Shown here piece by piece: positions 45,106-53,118 of a stretch of 64,000 nucleotides of DNA; the stretch's first letter is position 1, and each line of letters starts with the position of its first letter. The DNA lies in NCBI GenBank assembly GCA_038148895.1, contig JBBVGQ010000004.1; one strand, written 5' to 3'. The notes under the pieces were generated by a model. It saw only the letters and a list, made by a program, of their open reading frames with translations, had not been told where the DNA came from and did no database searches. The DNA comes from Tamlana sp038148895. Its GTDB lineage: Bacteria; Bacteroidota; Bacteroidia; Flavobacteriales; Flavobacteriaceae. A program made the translations under genes and the position numbers.

Positions 45106-45633
45106 ATGAAAACTAAAAATAAAAACTCACATATTTACTGGAACCCATATTTTGGTGGATTTTTATTGGGCATTATTATCATATTCACTTTCTATCTTAC
45201 AGGTAGAGGCTTAGGCGCTAGTGGTGCAATGAAAAGCAGTGTAGTTAGTTTGGTTGACCAAGTGGCACCAACCCATGCTGAAAACAATGCCTATTATAGT
45301 AAATTTATTAAACAAGATGACTCTCCAATGAACACATGGTTAGTTTTTGAAGCTCTAGGAGTTTTAATTGGAGCCTTTATTTCTGGAAGCTTAAGTGGAA
45401 GGATTAGATGGCGCGTGCAACATTCTCCCAAAATAACAAAAAAACGCCGATTAATCTTTGCGCTTGCAGGAGGTGTTTTGTTTGGCCTTGGGGCACAAAT
45501 AGCAAGAGGCTGTACAAGTGGTGCCGCTTTAAGTGGTATGGCGGTACTTTCGTTTGGAGGCTTTATAACTATGTTGGCCATTTTTGGGTCAGCTTATGCG
45601 GTAGCGTATTTCTTTAGAAAAAATTGGATTTAA
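45106..45633 (+). CDS. YeeE/YedE-type sulfur transporter, half A
   Basis: 175 residues with about four membrane helices. The family motif ARGCTSGAALSGM carries the conserved cysteine used by TsuA-type transporters to relay thiosulfate or sulfur. Full-length TsuA has about 350 residues, so this is one half of a split transporter. The partner is the next gene, 20 bp downstream. Confidence 0.88.
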   Translation: MKTKNKNSHIYWNPYFGGFLLGIIIIFTFYLTGRGLGASGAMKSSVVSLVDQVAPTHAENNAYYSKFIKQDDSPMNTWLVFEALGVLIGAFISGSLSGRIRWRVQHSPKITKKRRLIFALAGGVLFGLGAQIARGCTSGAALSGMAVLSFGGFITMLAIFGSAYAVAYFFRKNWI

Positions 45634-45653
45634 AATATTAAAAAAATAAAATT

Positions 45654-46247
45654 ATGGGACCTTTAATTCCTAACGATATAATTCCTATTGAATGGGACAG
45701 CATAATAGCCATACTTATTGGTATTGTTTTTGGATTTGTGTTGGAAGCTTCGGGCTTTTCTTCTTCGAGAAAACTTGCCGGTGTTTTTTATGGCTACGAC
45801 TTTGCAGTTTTAAAAGTATTTTTTACTGCTGCAGCAGTATCTGTAATTGGTATTTATTATATGGATTACCTCGGATATTTAAATATTTCTCAATTATATG
45901 TCCATCCAACGTATTTATGGGGCGCAATCATTGGAGGCGTAATCATGGGGGTTGGTTTTGTAGCTGGTGGTTTTTGCCCAGGCACAAGTTTATGTGCCGT
46001 AGCCATTGGCAAACTCGATGCATGGATTTATGTAGGCGGTATTATGGTTGGTGTTTTCTTATTTTCTGAACTCTACACAATTTTTCAACCTATATACGAG
46101 GGCTATTACCTAGGTAACATTACTTTAATGGACTCCTTTGGTTGGAATCCATATTGGGTTATTTTCATTTTTGCCATAATTGCAATTGTGGCATTTGTAG
46201 TGGCAGATATAGTAAGAAAGAAAGTAAAAAAAGTCTTTTACGAATAA
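45654..46247 (+). CDS. YeeE/YedE-type sulfur transporter, half B
   Basis: 197 residues with about five membrane helices. The motif AGGFCPGTSLCAVAIGKLD carries the second conserved cysteine of the TsuA fold. With the preceding gene it would form a complete pseudo-dimeric transporter for thiosulfate or sulfane sulfur. It is followed after 11 bases by the first GGC-tailed rhodanese-like gene. Confidence 0.88.
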   Translation: MGPLIPNDIIPIEWDSIIAILIGIVFGFVLEASGFSSSRKLAGVFYGYDFAVLKVFFTAAAVSVIGIYYMDYLGYLNISQLYVHPTYLWGAIIGGVIMGVGFVAGGFCPGTSLCAVAIGKLDAWIYVGGIMVGVFLFSELYTIFQPIYEGYYLGNITLMDSFGWNPYWVIFIFAIIAIVAFVVADIVRKKVKKVFYE

Positions 46248-46258
46248 AATAAGGTATA

Positions 46259-46921
46259 ATGGATAAAAAGAAAATCGCCAAAGTCTTATCGTTTAGATAT
46301 AAAATAATGGCAGCCATTTTAGTAGTACTTGCTGGCGGACTTGTTTTGCTTCCAAAGTACCAAAAACAAGAAGGCATAAAGTCTGAAGCTTTGTTAAATC
46401 ATGCTATAAGCCCAGAAAGATATATTTCAACCGATCAAATCTCAGATAAATTAATCAGTCGGGATCCTTCATTCATCTTAGTAGATGTAAGAGACGAAGC
46501 CAGTTATAACGACTATACACTTCCAAATGCAATCAATATTCCGCTTGCAAAATTGTTTGACGATAACTCAGCTCCCTACCTAAATCAAGATCAATTTGAT
46601 GTGGTGTTCTTTTCAAATGACAATTTCCATGCAGACCAAGCTTGGATTTTGTGCTACAGATTGGGGTATAAAAATCTACGTGTTTTAAAAGGTGGTTTAA
46701 ACCAATGGTTCAACACCATTATTAACCCCAAAATACCAAGTGAAGATATGCCTGCCGAAGATTTTGAACTATATAGCACCCGAAAAGCTGCCAGCATGTT
46801 TTTTGGAGTGGCATACCAAGATCAAAATGTAGAAAAAGATATGGCCATATCTAAACCAGCACCAAAAAAAATAATAACTGTTGCAAAGAAAAAGAAACGT
46901 CCTGTTGAAGGTGGTTGTTAA
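46259..46921 (+). CDS. Membrane-anchored rhodanese-fold protein with C-terminal EGGC tail (1)
   Basis: 220 residues: an N-terminal membrane anchor (~16-32), then a rhodanese fold (ISTDQISDKL, FILVDVRDE, ANINIP-type AINIPLA, RVLKGGLNQW). The active loop that normally starts with cysteine reads VVFFSNDNFHAD, with Ser119 in the cysteine position. After the fold comes a Pro/Lys-rich linker (~198-215) and the last four residues EGGC. C220 is thus the only other cysteine besides C132. The tail resembles in principle the GGCGG sulfur-carrier arm of SoxY. The domain faces the periplasm if the anchor is N-in. The next gene has the same design. Confidence 0.8.
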   Translation: MDKKKIAKVLSFRYKIMAAILVVLAGGLVLLPKYQKQEGIKSEALLNHAISPERYISTDQISDKLISRDPSFILVDVRDEASYNDYTLPNAINIPLAKLFDDNSAPYLNQDQFDVVFFSNDNFHADQAWILCYRLGYKNLRVLKGGLNQWFNTIINPKIPSEDMPAEDFELYSTRKAASMFFGVAYQDQNVEKDMAISKPAPKKIITVAKKKKRPVEGGC

Positions 46922-46941
46922 TTTTTAATATACCTTAAATC

Positions 46942-47556
46942 ATGAAAGAGTTAGAAAAAACAAAGCGCATATCTATAGCTTCTACACTATTTATCCTGGC
47001 TATTTTAATTGGAGTTTTAACATTTGAAAGACCAAAAAACACATATGCCCTAAATACTAAAAGCACATTAGAGAAATTAACAACCAATGATTATTTCATT
47101 TCAGTAAATGAAATCAAGAGAGAAAACTTCAAGTTAATTGATATTAGAAGTCAATACGATTACGATAAAGGCCATATTGAAAATGCCATTAACATGGCTT
47201 CATCTGATATTATTACCGAAGAAAACCAAGCTCTTTTAACCGAATTAAAAAACTCAAACAAAACAGCGGTTATTTATGGAAACAAACCAGCACAAGCTAA
47301 TATTCCATTTTTAATTTTATACCAATTAGGATTCGATAATATAAAATTACTTCCTGTAGAATTAGATTATTATCAAAATAAACTGATTGTAAGTCCTACT
47401 GAGGTTGAAAAATCCAAACAGGATATAAAATCATTCATAGAAGAATCTGTAAAAAACGCTAAAGTAGAGACTCCTGTCAATGTGGTGAAACCAATAAAAA
47501 AGAAAGTTGTTGTTGTGCAAAAGAAAAAGAAAAAAGCACCTGAAGGAGGTTGTTAA
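46942..47556 (+). CDS. Membrane-anchored rhodanese-fold protein with C-terminal EGGC tail (2)
   Basis: 204 residues: membrane anchor ~10-27, rhodanese fold (FKLIDIRSQYDYDKGHIENAIN) with the loop TAVIYGNKPAQAN, where Gly113 replaces the active cysteine. The Lys-rich linker (~183-199) ends KKKKKAPEGGC. C204, the terminal residue, is the only cysteine of the protein. Shared tail and lost loop cysteine with the previous gene point to a common mechanism: a scaffold with a mobile thiol. Function is inferred, not known. Confidence 0.8.
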   Translation: MKELEKTKRISIASTLFILAILIGVLTFERPKNTYALNTKSTLEKLTTNDYFISVNEIKRENFKLIDIRSQYDYDKGHIENAINMASSDIITEENQALLTELKNSNKTAVIYGNKPAQANIPFLILYQLGFDNIKLLPVELDYYQNKLIVSPTEVEKSKQDIKSFIEESVKNAKVETPVNVVKPIKKKVVVVQKKKKKAPEGGC

Positions 47557-47659
47557 TCTTTCTTTTAGTCCATTTCAAACCATTAAGAATTAAGCGAATA
47601 ATTTTATATCTGCAGGCAAAAACCCTTTAAACTGCTAAAAAAACGGTTATTAACTTTTA

Positions 47660-47700
47660 AAAACGGCTTTATGGCTATCTCATAAAGCCGTTTTTTTTTT
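47660..47700 (+). terminator. Terminator of the molybdoenzyme operon
   Basis: AAAACGGCTTTATG-GCTATCT-CATAAAGCCGTTTT, a 14-bp stem followed by a run of T. Confidence 0.9.
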
Positions 47701-47837
47701 GCAAAAAAAATAGGCACTTCAGTTAAAATTAGCGTAAAAAAAGCAACTTCCGTTTTAAATAAGTTTTGCTCTTTAATCACTCTACTTTAAAAAGCACAAA
47801 TTTCATACACAACATATTGTTATTCAGTAATTTAAAA

Positions 47838-47853
47838 TGTAACAAATGTTACA
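47838..47853. promoter_or_regulatory. CRP-type palindromic operator, copy 2
   Basis: TGTAACAAATGTTACA, the exact reverse complement of the core at 41251-41266. It lies 126 bp (centre) in front of the double-rhodanese gene. A TTGATAA motif follows both copies. Confidence 0.75.
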
Positions 47854-47971
47854 GAACATACTCAATATGTATTAGCATAAGTTGATAAATGTCATATAAA
47901 TAACTCCATCTGTGGCATAATTTCATGCCTAACAATACAACTAAACTGTTGGAAATTAAAATAATTATATC

Positions 47972-48955
47972 ATGAAAAAATTACCCTTTACCGGAGTTGC
48001 AATACTTTTTGCTACAACTGTAATCTTAAGCAGTTTTACCGATAAAAAGAACACATTGACAAATCCACCAGATGAATTTGAAATACTCGTGAATTTCTTG
48101 GAAACCAACAATTTTATTAATGGGGTATTCCCCATAATAAAGGCAGACGAGGTTAAGAAAAACATGAAAAACCCAAACTATCATTTAATAGATATTAGGA
48201 CAGATTCTTGGTTTGAATATGGTCACATAAAAGATGCTACCAATGTACCAGCCGAAAGTTTACTTAACTATTTTGAAAATAAAATAATCCCTGCTGATTA
48301 CGAGAAAATAATTGTTATCTGTTATTCAGGACAATCAGCCGCCTATTATGTAAGCTTGTTACGTATAGCAGGGTATCACAATGTCTACAGCATGAAATGG
48401 GGCATGAGCTCATGGAGAGAAGATTTTGCAGAAAACTCTTGGCTCAAAAACATTAACAATGACTATGCATCAAAATTGGAAACTACTTTGAATGCAAAAC
48501 CAATGGAAGGTGACCATCCATTAATAAATACTGGCAAATTAGAAGTTAAAGATATTTTAAATGCAAGATTGAAAACCTACTTCGAAACCCCATATAAAGA
48601 CCATATCGTTAAGTCTTCAGATGTGTTTGAAAGTCCAGACAATTATTTCATCATTAATTATAACGATTTAGAAAAATACACTTTTGGGCATATCCCTACA
48701 GCTGTTCAATATGATCCCAGCACTTCTTTTACATCGTCTTCAGATTTATACACTCTTCCCGTCGACAAAAAAATAGTGATTTATGATGCTACAGGTCAGA
48801 AAGCAGCTTATGCTGTAGCCTATTTGAACGTACTGGGATATGACGTAGGCAACTTAGCCTATGGCGAAAACAGCTTCATGAACAACCTAATGAAAGAAAA
48901 AGGATGGGATACATTTAGTAAAAAAGAAATTAACATGTACCCAGTAATAGAATAA
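47972..48955 (+). CDS. Exported tandem-rhodanese protein, one active loop
   Basis: 327 residues with a Sec signal (MKKLPFTGVAILFATTVILSS). The first rhodanese domain has the active loop IVICYSGQSAAYY, with Cys in place. The second domain has IVIYDATGQKAAYA, with Asp instead of Cys, so it is probably catalytically dead. Periplasmic sulfane-sulfur transfer is likely. Starts a second transcription unit behind the operator at 47838, 28 bp ahead of a related gene. Confidence 0.82.
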   Translation: MKKLPFTGVAILFATTVILSSFTDKKNTLTNPPDEFEILVNFLETNNFINGVFPIIKADEVKKNMKNPNYHLIDIRTDSWFEYGHIKDATNVPAESLLNYFENKIIPADYEKIIVICYSGQSAAYYVSLLRIAGYHNVYSMKWGMSSWREDFAENSWLKNINNDYASKLETTLNAKPMEGDHPLINTGKLEVKDILNARLKTYFETPYKDHIVKSSDVFESPDNYFIINYNDLEKYTFGHIPTAVQYDPSTSFTSSSDLYTLPVDKKIVIYDATGQKAAYAVAYLNVLGYDVGNLAYGENSFMNNLMKEKGWDTFSKKEINMYPVIE

Positions 48956-48983
48956 CAAAATCAATCAGATTAAATATAAAGTC

Positions 48984-49994
48984 ATGAAAAAATTATCATT
49001 ATTAGTTTTAGGATTGTTCTTAGTTCCCACACTTTTACTTACCTCCTGTGATAGAGGTGATGACCCATCTGAAGATGCGGTAGCAACAGCGAAATTTGAA
49101 CTTATGGCAGATTATATGGTAGAAAACAATCTAGACATAGATTTGATTCTTACCAACTCATCTGGCGAAAAGTTTGTAGCAGCACCACCAGCAACGGCAG
49201 GTGAAGTTGATGCTTTCTTAAGCAAATATTATATTATGGACATTAGAAGTAGCGACGTTTTTGCACAAGGACACGTGGCTGGAGCCAATAATGTTGCTTT
49301 TGCAGATATTTTAACCGAAGCACCTAAAGCAGGGTCAAAACCAATACTAATTATTTGTTACACTGGTCAAACAGCTTGTTACGGAACTGCATTATTGCGC
49401 ATGTACGGTTACCCACATACCCAAGCCTTAAAATGGGGAATGTCTGGATGGAACCCAAATACAGCAGCTGCATGGAACGGTGCCATAACAGGCAATATTG
49501 CCGAGGGCAATTCTAATTGGAGCTATGCTGCCGCACCTCCCGTAGTTACATACAAATATCCCGAAATAACCAGTCAATCTTCAAACGGTGAAGACATTTT
49601 AAAAGCTAGAGTTGAAGAGATGATAGCACTAGGTTTTCAAGGTGTTAATGGCTCTGATGTTTTGGCAAACCCAAGCGGATACTTCATTAACAACTATTTT
49701 AGTGAAACCGATTATTTGGCTTTTGGACACATAAATGGTGCCCAAAGAATTTTACCTTTTAAATTAGGAGACGACAGCTATTTAGCTTTAAATCCTGCAT
49801 CAAACGCCAAATTAGTTACATACTGTTATACTGGTCAAACTTCAGCAGTTATCACCGCTTGTCTAAGAGTTTTAGGATATGATGCTTACAGCTTAAAATT
49901 TGGAATGAACGGATTGTACAACAGTAATCCTGCATGGTCTTCAAACAAATGGAGTGCCTCTGTACCTAAAAATTATCCAATAACAGATAATTAA
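48984..49994 (+). CDS. Tandem-rhodanese lipoprotein, two active loops
   Basis: 336 residues with an SPII signal (lipobox LLLTSC, C22). Both rhodanese domains have the loop CYTGQT (LIICYTGQTACYG and LVTYCYTGQTSAV), with the same CYxGQ pattern as the previous gene rather than the CRxGxR of thiosulfate sulfurtransferases. Anchored in the periplasm or outer membrane. Probably a paralogue of the previous protein that kept both cysteines. Confidence 0.85.
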   Translation: MKKLSLLVLGLFLVPTLLLTSCDRGDDPSEDAVATAKFELMADYMVENNLDIDLILTNSSGEKFVAAPPATAGEVDAFLSKYYIMDIRSSDVFAQGHVAGANNVAFADILTEAPKAGSKPILIICYTGQTACYGTALLRMYGYPHTQALKWGMSGWNPNTAAAWNGAITGNIAEGNSNWSYAAAPPVVTYKYPEITSQSSNGEDILKARVEEMIALGFQGVNGSDVLANPSGYFINNYFSETDYLAFGHINGAQRILPFKLGDDSYLALNPASNAKLVTYCYTGQTSAVITACLRVLGYDAYSLKFGMNGLYNSNPAWSSNKWSASVPKNYPITDN

Positions 49995-50012
49995 TATCTA
50001 AAACCCAGACTG

Positions 50013-51065
50013 ATGAAAAGTAAATTATATACATTACTTATAATTACCTTGCTGTTTAGCATAAATAATACAACCGCACAAGGATGTGACGGAGATGACC
50101 CTGTTGGTACAGATTCTTTAAGCAAGGCCAATATTAAAGTATTTGGATACCTTCAACCAGAATATGATTATCATTTTGAAGGTGGTGATAATGAAAACAC
50201 CTTTAGATTTAGAAGAGCTAGAATTGGCGTGAGAGGTGAAGTTTATCAGGATTTCAGTTATTACTTCATGCTTGAAGCAAGCCCATTCATTGGAAGTACT
50301 GGTGATGCTTACCTTATGGATGCCTTTGTAACGTACACAAAATACAATTGGGCTAAAGTATCACTTGGGTCTTTTAAACAGCCTTTTAGTTTAGATGTTG
50401 CAACTCCTTGCAATAGTTTAACCACCATAGACCGCTCTATAGTTGCAGATCAATTGGTGGCCCCTCAAAGGGATTTCGGGCTCATGATTTTGGGCGGAAA
50501 CAAGTATACCAAATTTAATTACTGGTTTGCTATAATGAACGGTAGAGGCTTACAAGTAAAAGACGACAATACCAAAAAGGATATTATTGGTAGAGTTACC
50601 TATAAAGTCACAAATAATTTAACAATTGGTGGTAGTTTTAGATATGGCTATCCAATACCAAATAATGAAGAAGATACCCGAACCTCTTACGGTGGTGAAT
50701 TCCTTTTACAATTAGATAAATTAAATCTTCAAGGTGAATACATTTATGATGAAGGAGCGTACTTTAGCGGCACTGCAGGTGGTTGTGGCTCTACACCTGT
50801 TGCCCTGGGTGAAAGAAGAGATGGCGCTTACTTAATGGCTTCGTACAATGTTGATGAAAACATTCAGCCTGTTTTTAAATATGAATTTTTTGATCCTAAT
50901 CTAGACCTTAAAGACGATGGCAGTTATATGGAACGAATGACCATTGGTATCAATTATTTCTTTAACGATAAAGTGAGATTTCAGCTTAATTATCAAGCTA
51001 ATATTCAAACCGTTGTTAACGTTGACGACGATGTCTTATTAGCTCAAGTTCAACTTAAGTTTTAA
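50013..51065 (+). CDS. OprO/OprP-type outer-membrane porin
   Basis: 350 residues with a Sec signal (cleavage near TTAQ). The mature barrel has the phosphate-selective porin family blocks FRFRRARIGVRGEVYQDFSYY and KVSLGSFKQPFSLDVATPC (shown partly). It ends in a beta strand with final phenylalanine (LLAQVQLKF), the outer-membrane insertion signal. In this operon it may pass sulfur anions such as thiosulfate or tetrathionate; this is inferred from position only. Confidence 0.85.
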   Translation: MKSKLYTLLIITLLFSINNTTAQGCDGDDPVGTDSLSKANIKVFGYLQPEYDYHFEGGDNENTFRFRRARIGVRGEVYQDFSYYFMLEASPFIGSTGDAYLMDAFVTYTKYNWAKVSLGSFKQPFSLDVATPCNSLTTIDRSIVADQLVAPQRDFGLMILGGNKYTKFNYWFAIMNGRGLQVKDDNTKKDIIGRVTYKVTNNLTIGGSFRYGYPIPNNEEDTRTSYGGEFLLQLDKLNLQGEYIYDEGAYFSGTAGGCGSTPVALGERRDGAYLMASYNVDENIQPVFKYEFFDPNLDLKDDGSYMERMTIGINYFFNDKVRFQLNYQANIQTVVNVDDDVLLAQVQLKF

Positions 51066-51093
51066 TCCATTTAAATTTTGTTTCATGATTGTT

Positions 51094-51122
51094 AAACCCT
51101 CCGTATATCTGGAGGGTTTTTC
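51094..51122 (+). terminator. Terminator of the rhodanese-porin operon
   Basis: AAACCCTCC-GTATATCT-GGAGGGTTT stem with T run. Confidence 0.85.
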
Positions 51123-51136
51123 CTGTTTTTATTCTA

Positions 51137-51144
51137 TATATTTG
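51137..51144 (+). promoter_or_regulatory. -7 promoter element of the Crp/Fnr gene
   Basis: TATATTTG, 30 bp upstream of the ATG at 51174. Confidence 0.6.
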
Positions 51145-51173
51145 TAAAGAAGCACGCTCCAAAAACCATTAAA

Positions 51174-51833
51174 ATGAGCAACGAAAATTTATCAATTAAA
51201 GAAAAAGTTAAAAAGCTATATTCAAATATATTTGAAGAAGCACTCATTGATGAAATTGTTAAGGTGTCTCATTACAATAAAGTGGAAAGTGGCGATTTTT
51301 TAATTGACATTGGAGATAACATGACCCATATACCACTGCTTATTGATGGTGTAGTTAAAATTGTGAGACAAGATGATGAAGGTGAAGAAATTGTGCTTTA
51401 TTTTTTAGAACCTGGCGATACCTGTGCCATATCCTTTGCTAATTGCATCAACAAGAAAAAAAGCATTTTTAGAGGTGTTGTTGAAAAGGATTTAGAAGCT
51501 GTTTTTTTACCTGTTGAATACGTTGACGATTGGTTGGCAAAATATAGGTCTTGGCGCTATTTTATTATAGATTCTTACCATTTTAGGCTTTTAGAAATGG
51601 TTGAAGCTATTGATAGTTTGGCGTTTTTAAACATGAGCGAACGCTTATTAAAATATTTGAGTGGTAAAGCCAAAGTAAGTAACAATATAGACCTTCAAAT
51701 TACCCATCAAGAAATTGCAGATGATTTACATACATCCAGAGTTGTAGTTACTAGAATTTTAAAGCAATTACACGACGACAAAAAAATATTTTCTACCCGA
51801 AGCAAAATCAAGGTTTTAGAATTCTTCAAATAA
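51174..51833 (+). CDS. Crp/Fnr-family regulator of the sulfur island
   Basis: 219 residues: cNMP-binding-type beta-roll (~20-130) and winged helix-turn-helix (ITHQEIADDLHTSRVVVTRIL). It lacks the FNR N-terminal cysteines but has C84 and C91 in the sensor domain (PGDTCAISFANC). It sits directly behind the sulfur genes and is the best candidate to bind the TGTAACA-N2-TGTTACA palindromes at 41250 and 47838. A redox or persulfide signal sensed by the two cysteines is possible but speculative. Confidence 0.82.
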   Translation: MSNENLSIKEKVKKLYSNIFEEALIDEIVKVSHYNKVESGDFLIDIGDNMTHIPLLIDGVVKIVRQDDEGEEIVLYFLEPGDTCAISFANCINKKKSIFRGVVEKDLEAVFLPVEYVDDWLAKYRSWRYFIIDSYHFRLLEMVEAIDSLAFLNMSERLLKYLSGKAKVSNNIDLQITHQEIADDLHTSRVVVTRILKQLHDDKKIFSTRSKIKVLEFFK

Positions 51834-51909
51834 TATTTAACTAAAGTCATATTCTTGATAAATTAAAAATATTTGGCCTTAATCATATACGACCAACTCC
51901 AGAATTCGT

Positions 51910-51917
51910 TATATTTG
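51910..51917 (+). promoter_or_regulatory. -7 promoter element of the Moco operon
   Basis: TATATTTG, 22 bp in front of the chosen moeA start. It lies inside the longer open frame, which argues against the upstream ATG at 51873. Confidence 0.6.
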
Positions 51918-51938
51918 TTAAGACATAACGCTATTGAA

Positions 51939-53117
51939 ATGATTAGCATCGAAAAAGCCATCGAACTGGTTAAATTAAAGAGTGAACCTTTACTGAAGGA
52001 AACAATAAAGCCTACTGAAAAAGCTGGTGGTTATCTATTATACAGAGATATAGTTTCTCCAGTAAACATGCCTCCTTTTAGGCAATCAGCCGTGGATGGC
52101 TATGCACTAAATATGCATGATAGTCTTTCTTATAAATTAATCGGTGAGATAAAAGCTGGAGATGCCCACCAACCTAATTTAAAACCAGGTGAAGCCGTCA
52201 GGATTTTTACCGGGGCTGCGGTTCCAGATTCAGCAAATGCTGTTATGATGCAAGAAAAGGTAGAAGTGAATTATAAAAGTATTAAGATAGCACACCAAAT
52301 TCCTGTGGAATGCAATATTCGTCCAATGGCCGAACAAGTTAAAAAAGGAAATATTGCCTTGAAAAAGGGTACAGCGTTAACTCCAGCTGCTATTGGCTAT
52401 CTCTCATCGCTTGGCATAACACGTATTCCTGTTTACCAAAAACCTTCAATTGCATTAATTACAACAGGCAATGAATTGATTGAGCCAGGAAAAGATTTAA
52501 AATATGGCCAGATTTATGAAAGTAACTCAAAAATGCTACTGAGCGCATTGTACAGCTTAAAATTTTATGATGTTACCATTGAAAAAGTGGAAGACGATTA
52601 CAACAAAACCGTCTCTGAACTTAGCGCTGCAATAAGTAAAAATGATTTAGTGATAATAACAGGTGGCATTTCCGTCGGTGATTATGATTATGTTGGAAAA
52701 GCTTTGAGTGAATTACAGGTTGAGGAGCTATTTTATAAGGTAAAACAAAAACCAGGTAAACCGTTATTCTATGGAAAAAAAGGAAAAACAAACATTTTCG
52801 CCCTTCCCGGAAATCCTGCAGCTGCGCTATCGTGTTTTTACCTTTACGTTTATATCGCTTTACAAAATATGATGGACCGAAAGGAAAATGAATTGCCCCG
52901 AGTTAGTGCTAAATCGCTCACAGATTTTGAAAAAAAAGGTGATCGTCCACAATTTTTAAAGGCGATTTACGAAAACGGCAAAGTTGAAATTTTAGAAGGA
53001 CAAAGTTCTGCCATGCAACAAACATTTGCACTATCAAATGCGTTAGTTTATGCACCTGAAACCTTGTCAAGCATCAATGTAAACGATGCCGTTGAAACCA
53101 TTTTATTGCCTGTATAA
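51939..53117 (+). CDS. moeA: Molybdopterin molybdenumtransferase MoeA
   Basis: Inserts molybdate into adenylylated molybdopterin. The start at MISIEKAIELVK (51939) gives 392 residues, normal for MoeA; the open frame begins 22 codons earlier but runs across the promoter. Family blocks: NMPPFRQSAVDGYAL, GEAVRIFTGAAVP, GNELIEPG, GGISVGDYDYV, FGLPGNPAA-type FALPGNPAAALS. First gene of a nine-gene operon with gaps of 0-4 bases or overlaps. Confidence 0.96.
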   Translation: MISIEKAIELVKLKSEPLLKETIKPTEKAGGYLLYRDIVSPVNMPPFRQSAVDGYALNMHDSLSYKLIGEIKAGDAHQPNLKPGEAVRIFTGAAVPDSANAVMMQEKVEVNYKSIKIAHQIPVECNIRPMAEQVKKGNIALKKGTALTPAAIGYLSSLGITRIPVYQKPSIALITTGNELIEPGKDLKYGQIYESNSKMLLSALYSLKFYDVTIEKVEDDYNKTVSELSAAISKNDLVIITGGISVGDYDYVGKALSELQVEELFYKVKQKPGKPLFYGKKGKTNIFALPGNPAAALSCFYLYVYIALQNMMDRKENELPRVSAKSLTDFEKKGDRPQFLKAIYENGKVEILEGQSSAMQQTFALSNALVYAPETLSSINVNDAVETILLPV

Positions 53118-53118
53118 T

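Larger units (their letters stand above)
47557..47971. other. Intergenic region with terminator and second operator
   Basis: It splits the sulfur island into two transcription units: terminator at 47660-47700, then the operator at 47838-47853 and promoter of the rhodanese genes. No gene was seen. Confidence 0.6.

Noticed and set aside
51873..51938. Upstream start for moeA
   Set aside because: The extension contains the TATATTTG promoter element and does not belong to the MoeA fold.
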